DNA of 64,000 bases from contig JAGVVL010000022.1 in the NCBI GenBank assembly GCA_018287875.1, positions 682,001-746,000 of the forward strand. The letters run 5' to 3'. The notes below the pieces were generated by a model. It searched no databases, was not told the DNA's origin, and was given only the letters and a program-made list of their open reading frames with translations. Origin of the DNA: Nigrospora sphaerica (lineage: Eukaryota > Ascomycota > Sordariomycetes > Amphisphaeriales > Apiosporaceae). The translations under genes and the position numbers were made by a program. This document shows, in pieces, positions 42,801 to 53,723 of the stretch (the stretch's first letter is position 1; every line of letters begins with the position of its first letter).

Positions 42801-44702
42801 ACGTCGGACGCCAAATGGCAGGAGTTCACGAGGACACGGCCAAGAGGAAAACGCGAAGAGCAATACCGAGTGCGCTTCTAACCGACTGCTATACTACAGG
42901 GGTCTTAAATTCGCGGTGGAAGATCACAACGCCAGAGTCGTTAACCGACAACAGCTGTGCAGCGCAGTGTCTGCCGTTCGTCAGGAAAGCGCAATGTGAC
43001 GCACTATGGGTGATGTGCGTGCGGGGCTGTCCAACAGCGCCTGGCCCACGAAAAGCACGCAACGCAGAACACCGGAAAGAGCTATCATGCCGTCGCTACG
43101 CACGGCGACCTCCTGTTACCCAAGGCAAACCACGAAAGTAGCACAGGTGCTGCTCGCTCCCCGACGGCTCGTCTTGTGTAGGGCGGCGTCTGGGCCCCGC
43201 CAACGCCAAGCAGTCGCTGAACCTGCGATCCGGTCATAGCGAGCCAGTTGACCTGAGACCCTTAAGCAACTTTATGGGGCGTAGTGTAGGGACGGCGTGA
43301 CGCTACGCGACAAATGGCCCCCTTGTACCTCAAGGTATCTCTTAGGGGACCAGAGCGTGCAGGTACGTCCCCCTTCGGCTGTATACCAGACAAGGCTGAC
43401 GGGACGCCAGACCAACCGCACCCGGCCGAGTTGTGACGATATCTCCGGTCATCCGAGGGCCTGGAGCGGCACCCCGAACCAGATCGTCAAACATAGCGAG
43501 ACGTCGCCTGAGGGTGATCATGTACGACAACAAAGAAGGATCGGGCGTGAAACTTTCCGTTCCCGAGGTGCGGGACGCCCCATAGCTCCGCCTACCCCGC
43601 TACTCTTTCGGGCGATCGTCATTGTGGAGTAGACCTGCATCGCAAACCAGTCCCTGACAAGCCATTCTACGATGGCCGGCCCGAACCTGTTCCGGAGCGG
43701 CCAGACCTAACCTTCCTGACTTATCGCCTCAGTCGTTCCTTTCCGAGTCTCCCTATCCTTTGGCGCGAGAAAAGACTCTGGCGACGTACACTGGGCCTCT
43801 TGTTCGCATGCGCCTATCTCGTTTGTCACGCATGCGATATCCTCCCAACGAGAGCGGCCATTCGATGAGAGACGCTATCCGACGAGAGACGCCATCTGAT
43901 AAGAAAAGCGGGTCACATCGGTCTCAGGAATGGACATGTACGACACCGTACAGCTCCGGCCCTCCGCTCCGGCTTCTCGCCTCCGCGTGAGGCGGTCGTG
44001 CGACAATGCACCACACATACGTCCAGAGAGGGCGACGCAACATGAACGCAGCCCAGCGCATGCGGCTTGGTGTAATCGTCTGTTCCATACGCTATAACGG
44101 CATGGTACAAAGATTGGATGACTCGAGCGATCCAAGAGCATGCCTTGGTCTGCCGGGCCCGAAACGCCACGGGCCTGCCTGGTGTAGCTGGGCGCGGCGG
44201 AAGAAATGTTTATTCTTGACTCCTTCTACCCATTCTCCTCATGCCATCATCATGCTCAGTAAACAGATCTACTTCGATAGCAACCCGTTCGTTCCATGAG
44301 TCAACCGTAGATCTGATCCAAACATCACCATTCCCGCCCCTTCGTCGACGTGATCTATATAGGTAGCCGTAGTAGGCATCCCAGGGCCTTGAGCAATTCC
44401 GTGGCGAGTGACGCCGCCACAATCACTGGCGTACTGAATCGGGTTATCGGTTTTTTTTTGGTTTCGCCTTTGAGACTTGGGATCATTTCTTGTGCTCAAA
44501 ATTCTACAAGGTTGTCTTGCCGGTGAGGCTTCAAGTGAGCCATCATCAAGGAACGTCTATGCCAATATTGAGAAAAGCAAAACTACCACATAATGCAGAA
44601 ACTCATCTTACTAACTTCAACTGACTGATTCCAATGTGCTCTTAGGTCCTGGCTGCCTGGCTTCAAATCTGGAAAGGGATGCCGCTGAACCAACGATCCT
44701 GC

Positions 44703-45265
44703 TCAAGTCTGCATAGGACCAACGTTCCCAGCTGTGTTGCCTTCAGGGATTTGTGGGCTGAGGACACCGACTGTCCGCAGAATGTCGGCAACCCGGGTAA
44801 TGTTGCGCTGAGAATCAAGATAGACGGCTCCCACGATTGCTTGCATGGACTGTGTGAGCATTTTCGGCGTAGGTGGTCCCTGCTGGCTGGGGTTCCTGCT
44901 GATACACATGGAAAGGTTGATGACCTCAGCAGAGGCTAGGAAACTAGCTGGTAGTCCTTGAATCTGGGTCGTGATGTTACCTACTTCATTGTCAGCTCTT
45001 CGCTATGGCGTTTGGACTTGGACATCTGACCGCGTTCCATGTGTCGGTGGTAACCATCATCGATGACGATGGATTGCACCAAGCTCTCGCCCAACTGCGC
45101 TAGGCGCCTGTATCCATCCACGCCATGCTGATTTTGGTGCATGTTGAAGCCGGAGCCCGGAGCCCGGAGCGCCTCGACGAGATGCCGTATGTTCGTGAAA
45201 CTGTAGTTCAGAGTAGTTTGGAGGATGAGGACGTGTTCCGGTAGACCAGTTGAATTGCCCGCCAT
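44703..45265 (-). CDS. RNase III-like protein, catalytic acids lost
   Basis: The first part (45265 to about 45000) reads LPEHVLILQTTLNYSFTNIR, EALRAPGSGFNMH, YRRLAQLGESLVQSIVIDDG. The second (about 44970 to 44703) reads GLPASFLASAEVINL, QSMQAIVGAVYLD, VADILRTVGVL. This is the order of a fungal RNase III fold. In the first signature ERLEFLGD has become RRLAQLGE, and in the second the Asp and Glu are both Gln (QSMQAIVGA), so cleavage activity is unlikely. The two parts are in different frames. A short intron (for example GTCAGATG... to ...TTCAAG) or a frameshift near 45000 could join them, and I cannot decide. Start ATG 45265 has good context; ATG 45319 is also in frame. It may bind dsRNA or be decaying. 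Confidence 0.55.
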
Positions 45266-47336
45266 GATTACTGGTTCGATTAATGACTTCTTGCTCGTAT
45301 ACGATAGAGAAGGCTTCAAGTCTTCTCAGTGTAAGCCGAATCCTATATATAGTATTCGTACTTTGTCGAGGCCCTCGCTATGGCCATATACAAAAGCAAT
45401 TTTTATGCCCCAATCAGCGAATGGCTTTGTAATATCCGATAGTTAATGATGGGCTGCGTGATAAGGTTTGCTTTTGCGATACCCGCTTGAGAGGCACTTA
45501 TCTAGATAACCCGTGCCGTGCCACCTTCCATCGTAATCGGGCCTTGTATCCGACTCGGCTCTCTTATCTTATTGAGTATCACACCGTCTCGAACATCAAC
45601 CGAGCCCTATCTTGTCGGTGGGCTACACATTGGGAAGAGTGTAATGCAACAGCGTGTGATATCTATAGTTGAGTTGAGTACTTGCTGTACTGAAGGGGCG
45701 GGGTACAATCTTATGAGAAAGTAGGCACATGCAACGGAACCTCAAACCCCCTAGTTTCTGGTCTATTTCACAATACTCAGATGGCCATGTCTGGTGAAAA
45801 GAATACTAAAGCCTTCCCCAAATTTGTCTGACCCTGAAGGAGCAACTGGCGGATTCCTGCCCTTGGTGGACCTTACCGCAAGACACACCATTCCCGTCTC
45901 CTTGTTGAGGCGGTTCTACTACAGCTCCAACTCCCAGGCATATCCCATGGTGATGATTTAAACCAGACTATACGTAGCGGTGGCATAATCGTTTACATTG
46001 GCAATCTGTTTCGGACTGCATCTGCTTCCTTTCCCTTTGTCTGACTAGACGCGCTCGTTTTTGTATGAAGTGACACCAGTGTTCAAACGGCTGAGCAGTT
46101 GGCGATTGGGCTACCAATCGACCGGACTTGGGGCTGCCCTGTACAAGCTCTTCGTGTTGCCTTGTCAGTTCTGGAGGCCCAGGCGGTCGGTAAGCTCGTG
46201 AGGCGGATGAAAACAGCGGGTCAACTGGGCCGTCGCTGTTGCATCCTGTGCTGAAGCGACGTATACAAAAGCGAGCGTAGAGCAGGAGTGGTGGGCGAAC
46301 AAGTCGAATGACAGGACTGCTGCACTACCATACAAGTGAGGTAGAAGGTGTGATTGGCAATGCTCGTGGTGGCCCTGGGCGGCTATGGGTGGCCGTAAGT
46401 CTCTGGTTGGCGAGCTGGGAGCCGCTCTCCCCTTGCCTACCAGGCTGCGCCCCACGACCGCTGCGGCGACGTGAGCAACTTGCATGAGTTGGGCTTGTTC
46501 GTCGGCCCCACGTTCTACGGCCTTCACGTGTCACAGCGGCTACTACCCCGCCTATTCATCTTCGCAACAGCCAAAGGTTGTGCGTCGCATCTGTCGCTGT
46601 TCGTCCCCAGCATGGTTCCGTCCTGCATTATTTGCATGCTTTTCGACTTTCAACTGGAGATGGCTATTCAACGATCGGCTTGGGCGTAACGGTCCTGCCG
46701 TTCAGCCTCATGGCGACTTGTTCGTTAGCGACACCTGTTTGCCCATCTTTCGAGTGGGACAGACAAACTTTTGATTGCCATCAATTGGTGCATAAGTATT
46801 GTGGGAATGGACTTCCTCAACATCTAGATAACGACACTGGCGCGCCAACCTAGATCCTCTTCAGCGACCTGGGCGGTGCCGGGTTCTCCGCGGTGTGGGC
46901 CGGCCTCACACTCTAAAGGACGAGGATCACAAGGGACGCCCAGCGCAGGGTTACGACCTGGAAGCCTATAAAAAGTGGGTTTAGAGGAATAACCTAATGG
47001 GTGCAGTGTAGGATAGTTTGATGACGAGAAACGTGGCCACCTTGTTGAGCGCAGAAAAATAGCCTGCCAACACTCAACAACTATGTTTTAGGAAATACCA
47101 TAAATCACCGTAAGTAAACGGAAATAGGTTGAAATCTGCATACCCAAGCTTTTCTTTCTTTCTTGCAGCATGTGACGGCTTCAGAACACGGAAAGCTAGT
47201 GCCTCGTTTCTTTTTCCTTATATAAGTCCTTCGCTTTCTTCATTACGCTCACTTCTCTCCTGCCTACACCTTTATCTCATTCTCATCCAAGAATACCTCA
47301 CACACTATTGACACGCACTCTTCGTGAATTCTAACC
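45266..47336. other. Mostly unassigned; dynamin 2 promoter at the end
   Basis: No gene is recognised. A plus-strand frame at 46578-46853 (GYSTIGLGVTVLPFSLMATC) looks partly protein-like but stays unassigned. The last 200 bp are CT-rich with a TATA-like box. Confidence 0.45.
47219..47226 (+). promoter_or_regulatory. TATA-like element of dynamin 2
   Basis: TATATAAG about 110 bp before the start codon, followed by CT-rich sequence as is usual around fungal transcription starts. Confidence 0.4.
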
Positions 47337-49584
47337 ATGACTCTTTCTACAATGCCTGAGACGGCAGTTGACGCCGTGCTCCTGAATGTTGACGGCTTGC
47401 ACTCGCCCAAGTCCACCCGACGCATCAACCAGATCGACCAAGTCCGAGCCTACGGAATCGGCGATATTGTCTCTCTTCCGCAGCTGGTGGTCTGTGGCGA
47501 CCAGTCAGCCGGCAAGAGCTCAGTTCTGGAAGGGATCACTGGCATCCCTTTTCCACGGCAGAATGGGCTCTGCACAAGATTCCCGACGGAGATCATTCTT
47601 CGACATAATCCTTCCCCCATGCAAATCTCCGCCAGCATCCAGCCGCACGCCTCACGAGGGCAGGATGTACAAGCCACTCTGCGTGCGTACCGCCGTGCCC
47701 TGACTAGGATGGCCGAACTTCCCACCGTTATTGAGGAGGTCTCGACGCTGATGCAGATCCGTGGCTACGGCGATGACACTGGTGGAAACGCATTTGCGTC
47801 CGACGTGCTACGAATCGAAGTGATGGGTCCCACGGGCCTGAACCTCACCGTCGTGGATCTCCCTGGTCTCATATCGGTTGCCAATGAGGAGCAGACCGAG
47901 GACGACATCCAGCAGGTCAAGGATATAGTGGAGAGCTACGTCCGAAGCTCCCGAACCATTGTGCTGGCTGTAGTGCAAGCCACCAACGACATCGCAAATC
48001 AAGTTATCGTACAGCTCGCGCGGCAGCACGATCCGGAAGGTGAAAGAACGGTGGGAATTATCACCAAGCCTGATTTGATCAATGAGGGCAGCGAAGCGAG
48101 CCTCGCGTTGCTTGCCAGCAACCAGGCCAACATCAAACTCCACATGGGTTTCTTTCTTTTGAAGAACCCAACGCCTTCTGAAATAGAAAAAGGCATCACC
48201 CCACAGCAACGATCACAGAAGGAACTCAACTTCTTTTCGCAGCCAGTTTGGAGGGAGCACCAGCTTGATATGAGCCGTGTGGGAGTGGAGAGCCTGAAGC
48301 TCTTCTTGCAGGAGCTGCTAGATAGCCATATCGAAAAGGAGCTTCCCAAGGTCATCGACGACATCAAACGGCACCTGCGCTACACCGAGGAGGGGCTGAA
48401 TCGGCTGGGCCAAGAACGCCCCACGGTTAGCCACATCCGCATCTTCTTGACCCAGGTCAGCACGAATTTCTCGCAGCTGGTCCATGCCGCCTTGGACGGC
48501 AATTACCATGGTCCCCATTACGATTTCTTCGACCAGGTCGACGAATCGCGACTCCGCGCTGTGATTCACCAGGCGAACGGCGGATTCGCTGACGAGTTGC
48601 GCATACGCGGCCGGAAGAGGGTGGTCATCACCGTGTCAGAGGTCGAAGAAGATCAGGACGAAAAGTGCATCAATGAAAACAACGAAAAGCAGCTCCTCGT
48701 GACCAAGTCCGAAATGATGGACTGGGTCAAAGGGGTAAGTTTGACATGGCTGCTCACAGAATTTGAGTTGACATGCTACAGATGTACCTGCGCACACGGG
48801 GGCGTGAGCTTCCTGGAAACTACAACCACGTGCTCTTGGCCGAATTGTTCCTTGAGCAATCGTCTCGCTGGCTCCCGATCGCCAAGTCCCACGTCGAAGG
48901 TGTAATCGTGATGGTATCGAAGTGGCTGCGTCAGGCCGTCGCAAGAATTCTGCCGGAGGACAAGCTAGGTCAAGATGTTCTTGCCATCTGCACCCAATGG
49001 ATCGACGAAGCCAGTTCTTGCGCATTCCTGGAGCTTGCTAAACTCCAGGAAGACGAACGTCGTCAGCCAATCACGTACAACCACTATTACACAGACAACG
49101 TTCAGAAATCTCGCCACGATTTCCTCCGAGAAGCCGTAGAAGGTGCAATCAAGGAAACAGCAAGCTCGGATTACCTAGGTAAACTCCACGTCAGCAACAG
49201 CCCCTCCGAGCTTGAGAGATTTTTGGGAGCCATGAAGCGGAAGATCAACGTCGACATGGATGAACAGGCATGCACGGAAGCTCTGGCAGGTCTAGATGCT
49301 TATTACAAGGTCGGTTTTTTAGGCGCACTGTTCTCTCTCCCTAAACTGACGTCCCCCAGGTGGCCATGAAGACGTTCATCGACAATGTCTGTCGTCAGGT
49401 TATCGAGCGGCATATTATTGGGCCTCTTCCCACAGTGTTCAGTCCCAATGCCATCGCCCACTTTACGGACGAAGAACTTCTTCGAATTGGCGCCGAGCCA
49501 GAGAACCAGAAGCTTCGCCGGGCCGAGTTGGTCACGCGTGCGCAAAACCTTCGTTACAGCTTGACAGATCTTCAGAGAAACTGA
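47337..49584 (+). CDS. Dynamin-like (Mx-type) GTPase 2 (3 exons)
   Basis: Exons 47337-48734, 48782-49309 and 49360-49584 (introns 47 and 50 nt) give 716 residues. GTPase motifs: G1 GDQSAGKSS (54-62), G3 DLPG (174-177), G4 TKPD (243-246). GLCTRFPTEIILR and QATNDIANQ are typical of Mx-like dynamins. The stalk runs through FFSQPVWREH, RVGVESLKLFLQELL and YNHYYTDNVQKSR. The GTPase effector domain fills the last exon (KTFIDNVCRQVIERHIIGPL). No membrane anchor or PH domain is seen. All motifs are intact, so it should be an active, self-assembling GTPase. A 93-bp stretch of exon 1 is copied in inverted orientation 50-140 bp after the stop codon. Confidence 0.93.
48621..48713 (+). repeat. Inverted repeat E, arm inside dynamin 2 exon 1
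   Basis: Encodes VSEVEEDQDEKCINENNEKQ within the dynamin stalk region. Its reverse complement occurs at 49631-49723 with about 7 mismatches in 93, all near the ends; about 60 central bases match exactly. Confidence 0.92.
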
Positions 49585-49630
49585 TGTTTTTGCATTGGGA
49601 CGCTTGGACACTCCTTGAATCTGGACCAAT

Positions 49631-49723
49631 TTTGGAATTGGACACGAGAAGCTGCTTTTCGTTGTTTTCATTGATGCACTTTTCGTCCTGATCTTCTTCG
49701 ACCTCTGACACGGTTGTTACCAC
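49631..49723 (-). repeat. Inverted repeat E, arm 3' of dynamin 2
   Basis: Begins 47 bp after the dynamin stop codon and is therefore probably within its 3' UTR. Read on the minus strand it still encodes TVSEVEEDQDEKCINENNEK. A transcript spanning both arms could fold into a long hairpin. Confidence 0.92.
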
Positions 49724-50629
49724 TCATTCAGTTTTTGAGTTGACAATTATATGGCCCTACACACTCGCTTATACCAGATAGTAACTATGAGTTATAGGTA
49801 ATACAATCATTACCTGATCAATCGCCTTAGGTTTAGCGATTGTACCCGTTGTCTGTTGCTGTGGTCTACAAATCTACAACTTACAAGCCTAATCTTTGCC
49901 TCCTGTCAGCATCAGCTCTTTAAGGCAACCTGATGAAGAGAAGTGGAATGATTTAGAGAGGGAATATGGTAATGCATCGCATCGGTTTGAGAAGAATACG
50001 CAATGCCTGCGCGAAAACCTATTCGGGGCCAGCCTTAGCCTGCTGATTTTTCCGATACACTAAAAGGAATGGTGGGGGCAGGTAGTTTGGAATAGTAGCA
50101 GTGCATCGCCATCCGTTACTAGATGAGCAATTCCTCCTAACCTGAAGCCCTATCCCCGGCGGATCCGTAAGACACTACGGATCGTGCCAGAAGAAAAGAA
50201 GATGCACTGCCCGGGCTTCAAAACCCTAAAAGTACCATCACTTACCTCCGTAATCGTAGTATGGTGATCTTTATCGTCACCCGTATCCCCGTTTTGGGGC
50301 AATATGTCATGGATATCTGTTACTTTGGACGGTGTCTCATCCCTGGCGATGTCATATCAGTGGTTGGTTTCCTCGTGTCTTAGGTACTTTCGTGATATAG
50401 CTGTTCCGTTCCGACCAAGTCACGGTCTTGGCGTTAGACTGTGAGCACGGCATACCGTAATAAAGTAATAGCGAATCCGTGTCAGGCATTCCCCGCGCTG
50501 GAGCAGTCATACAGCTGTATGACTGCCTTATGAGGGCTAGTGTGTCCACACTTCCGTCATCAACCCCATTGCAACAACACCCTTTCAAACGACCCTCTTT
50601 CTCAACGACCGTTCTCTGAAGGCGCTATA
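49724..50629. other. Leader of repeat D copy 3
   Basis: After about 350 bp of unassigned sequence, repeat D begins near 50075 and runs to the JmjC start codon. No other gene is seen. Confidence 0.55.
50503..50526. promoter_or_regulatory. Perfect 24-bp palindrome upstream of the JmjC gene
   Basis: GCAGTCATACAG followed by CTGTATGACTGC is exactly self-complementary. It lies 104 bp before the start codon and is conserved in the other two copies of the repeat, with changes only at the centre or outer end. It could be an operator for a dimeric protein, a hairpin, or a transposition-related site. Confidence 0.6.
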
Positions 50630-52207
50630 ATGAACGTAACATCGGACTCTCCTAATGGCACAGGGTACAACAACATTCTCTTTGTGTTGGGAAACTCGAA
50701 AGCGGCCAAATGGAAGCAGTTTATTGAGGGCCTCGACTTCTGCGAAAGCGAGAACGACAAATACGCCTTGTGTGTACGCAAGCGCGATGAGTTGTTCACC
50801 CAGGAAAACCTGGTACAGATCGAGTTTGCGTACGGACCGACCAGACGCTCAGGCGGTGGGCAACATGGCCCTGCTACGTCCTCAGCGAAGTGCGCACTAG
50901 ACATGGAACGACTGAAAACGCTTGCTAGTCGGCTGCCAATCGCGGCAGCGAACAGTTCAGCGGTGGAGGGCCCGCCGGCAAAGGACGCAGTAGCATCGAG
51001 AGGGGCCTCCAGAATGCCTTTGAAAAGACAACGCGCGGCCTCGCTTCCGCCAGATCCCTCGCACCCCCATGCGCCCAAGCGACAACAGACCTCCCATCCT
51101 GTATCGGATTTCGATGTTCGCATGAGCCTGGGACAATCTCGCGGCGCAGATTGTGGATACGACTGGGGGGCGGATGAGGCGTATCTTGCCCAGGTTGTCT
51201 TCGAAATGCGCCAAAAAGCGAAGGGAGAGTCGAATAGCCGGGGCACTCACACTGCTCGTAGCCTACTCCCTATTTTGGAAAATTGCAAGCACCCCGCTAT
51301 CGACCCGAAGAAGGGGCCTCCCGAGTTGCATCTTCTAGATGGAGCCGAGGCCAAGGCTCTCCTCGATAGGACAACGCCTGATGTGCCTGTTATTACGGAA
51401 CGGCAGCAACACTTCCGGTGGCAGCACCCAGCCCGACCGATTCCGGAGTTCTTCGAGTGGATGGAAGGCAATAGCCAGAGAGTCTCTGTCCAGATACCTT
51501 CTCTGGATATGAACGGGCGCTCGTACGAGTTACGCACCATACAGGAGGTCCGCGAGCGGTTTCTTTCTGAGCAGGAGCCAGACGATCCATGGAATGTTCT
51601 CGATTGCCAGTGTCCACTCCCTTCTACTCTTCCCGACTTCGTAACGGGGTGGAACTGTCAGCTTTTGGCTCGGATACGCGACAAAGTGCTGAATAGGGAC
51701 AGCGCTGAGAGGGTGGTGGCGAGTCGCGAAGAGTGGGCGGAATGGCGCGAGATTGAGCACTGGGCGCTTCTGTCGGAAGGAGGCCATTGTACTGCCGCCC
51801 ACACCGACAGCCACGGCCTCGCGACGTGGATTACCATCCAGGAAGGCTTGTTCGGTTTCGCATGGATGTCGCGTCCGACGGTTGAACAACGCGCCGCATG
51901 GACGACCAATACGGAGCACTACGATAAGGGACAGCAATGGCGCTACTGGATTGTGAAGCCTGGACAGAGCATCTTCTTTCCTTCGGGCACGATTCACTGC
52001 GTCTTCCGGGTCCGGAAAGGACAGACCCTTGGCCTCGGGGGCCATATCCTTCAGTGGTCAGGCATTCACCAGTGGATGGATGTGATCCGGCAGCAGGTGG
52101 ACGCCCCCGACAGTACTAACGAGGACATGACAGACATCGGGAAGTGGATTCCGGTGATGGAAGATCTTCTCCTGGCAAGACTGGGGCGGGCTGGCGTAAC
52201 AGGTTGA
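50630..52207 (+). CDS. JmjC-domain protein, repeat-associated
   Basis: One exon of 525 residues. The C-terminal third is a JmjC/cupin fold: HWALLSEGGHCTAAHTDSHG gives the Fe(II) ligands H391 and D393, and FFPSGTIHCVFR gives the distal H456, so the facial triad is complete. 2-oxoglutarate-dependent oxygenase or demethylase activity is possible, but the substrate is unknown. The N-terminal 200 residues are divergent and include a basic stretch (LKRQRAASLPPDPSHPHAPK) that may be nuclear-targeting. No PHD or other chromatin-reader domain is seen. I chose ATG 50630 because that codon is conserved at 42247 in the relic copy; an open extension to 50540 runs into the palindrome-bearing leader. Confidence 0.85.
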   Translation: MNVTSDSPNGTGYNNILFVLGNSKAAKWKQFIEGLDFCESENDKYALCVRKRDELFTQENLVQIEFAYGPTRRSGGGQHGPATSSAKCALDMERLKTLASRLPIAAANSSAVEGPPAKDAVASRGASRMPLKRQRAASLPPDPSHPHAPKRQQTSHPVSDFDVRMSLGQSRGADCGYDWGADEAYLAQVVFEMRQKAKGESNSRGTHTARSLLPILENCKHPAIDPKKGPPELHLLDGAEAKALLDRTTPDVPVITERQQHFRWQHPARPIPEFFEWMEGNSQRVSVQIPSLDMNGRSYELRTIQEVRERFLSEQEPDDPWNVLDCQCPLPSTLPDFVTGWNCQLLARIRDKVLNRDSAERVVASREEWAEWREIEHWALLSEGGHCTAAHTDSHGLATWITIQEGLFGFAWMSRPTVEQRAAWTTNTEHYDKGQQWRYWIVKPGQSIFFPSGTIHCVFRVRKGQTLGLGGHILQWSGIHQWMDVIRQQVDAPDSTNEDMTDIGKWIPVMEDLLLARLGRAGVTG

Positions 52208-53468
52208 CTAATTTTCTCCTCATTGAATCGTTCTTCTGTTAGGGAGATTGTAGCAACTGCGTAACTTTTGGCACGTCGCCATATTAGCTTCTGTAAGATT
52301 GTCTTCGACGCGGAGCGCTCAAGTCTGCGCGGGCCCTTCGGTAGTTGAAAACGTAGCGTAAACTGATGCTATTATCGAATGCTTCTATATTCTGCGGCAC
52401 GCTAATGCCTTCTGCAATGGACTTGAAGAGCCGTGGAAATCGCACTTCTGAGCCTGGAAAACTGTCAAAGCATCCTTCAGCTATTCCAGACGGGGCTTCA
52501 TGAGCTTTACGCATTCAACATCGAGTGCCGAGGGATGGGACAGTTCGGGCTCATCCGAACCCCCTCATTGTGACTCCATCTAGCCGAACAGGGGACTTGA
52601 GTGATATCGGCACTAGTAGAATGCGGTAAAGACGACAAGAGGAAACTACAAGGCACCTCAGATAGGTCAGAGCAGGGTGCCGCATTGGGACGGCTTCGTG
52701 CAATATATGGGAATGATTTCAAATACGTAAAGTATCCCAGCTGTTACTTTAGTACTTTAATACAAGGTCTCTGTTGACTTTTGTATATTCAGAACACATG
52801 AACTCTTATAACATGGGTTCATAGACAGACATAACTTGTGCTTGCCAGAGTTTTCAATCAAGCTGTCTTTGTAGGCCATTGTGTAGTACCTCGACGGTTT
52901 ACTTGCCGTTCTACAATGCGTTGCTTTCAGCCTCTTGTCTTACGCTTGTCAGGTAACGGCTCTTGAGATAATATATAATATAAGCCAAGATCTCCTCACT
53001 GACGTGATCATTTCTCGGCGTCATAAAGATCCGTTTTTTTATTAGCGGTAAATGCGTAGCGATACCTTGATCAGTAGCCTCATACATTTGTGAGGGTGGT
53101 AGCCACTCATTCAATCACGCTGTGGCGACGTCGTGGTCTCATTTTTAAATTAACGCTAACGTTTCAAGGCATGCGAATATAGAGAATGAGCCGTTATATG
53201 GGTACCGGTTTTCATGTGTTTGCGTGATATATCCACCACCAAACCTGCCTTCGTCTTTTCTCATGTGTCCAGCATTGCCTAAGTTGAGCGAGGGTAACGC
53301 AGTATTTAACCCGTCGATAAGCAGAACCAAATGCTCCAGTACGGGCCAATACAAGAATATTGGCTGACTTTTGCCCTTAGCTTCAGCACCGTTTAGACAG
53401 ATGGATGTGTCTCGGGTCGTAAGTGACTTGGTATAGTTAGCAGCCACCATAAACATCATGCTTGCGAC
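52208..53468. other. No recognisable gene
   Basis: AT-richer than its surroundings, with short minus-strand frames (e.g. 53145-53459) that match nothing known to me. Confidence 0.45.
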
Positions 53469-53723
53469 CTAGCTACCAAATCTGCACGCCTGGCAAGTCT
53501 TCATCTTGCAGTAACAACATTCGTAAATCCACCAATGCCGAGTTGAGTGACAAGTGCTACAGATCCACTGAAGGAGGGTGTTGTTTGACTTGATCATGGC
53601 GAGGTAATGGGTGCACTGTTTTTGCATAGCCATCTTCGGAACGAACTGGGCACAGTACGCCATTGATGCGATAATATACCCTAATAAACGTATGAAAGAA
53701 GACTGACCCAAGAATGCGGGCAA
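53469..53723 (-). pseudogene. Possible small zinc-ribbon protein fragment
   Basis: The C-terminal half contains QWICSTCHSTRHWW followed by CCYCKMKTCQAC. This four-pair Cys pattern resembles the small fungal proteins with a WxCCxCG...CxxC...CxxC ribbon. No clear N-terminal part or intron structure could be built, and neighbouring minus-strand frames (53145-53459, 53777-53995) may or may not belong to it. Confidence 0.35.

Larger units (their letters stand above)
41265..44702. other. Repeat D copy 2 and unassigned sequence
   Basis: From about 41590 to 42800 this is repeat D copy 2, including a wrecked JmjC gene. From 42.9 to 44.7 kb there are only short, mutually antisense frames. Confidence 0.5.
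50075..52207 (+). repeat. JmjC-associated repeat D, copy 3 (most complete)
   Basis: A 550-bp non-coding leader plus an intact JmjC gene. The leader and first 70 codons recur at 41.6-42.8 kb and partly at 26.66-26.87 kb. I could not find terminal inverted repeats or a target duplication, so its true ends are unknown; the end given is the stop codon. Confidence 0.65.

Noticed and set aside
50540..50629. Earlier start for the JmjC protein
   Set aside because: The extension is leader sequence shared by decayed copies, while the ATG at 50630 is the conserved codon in the 42-kb relic.
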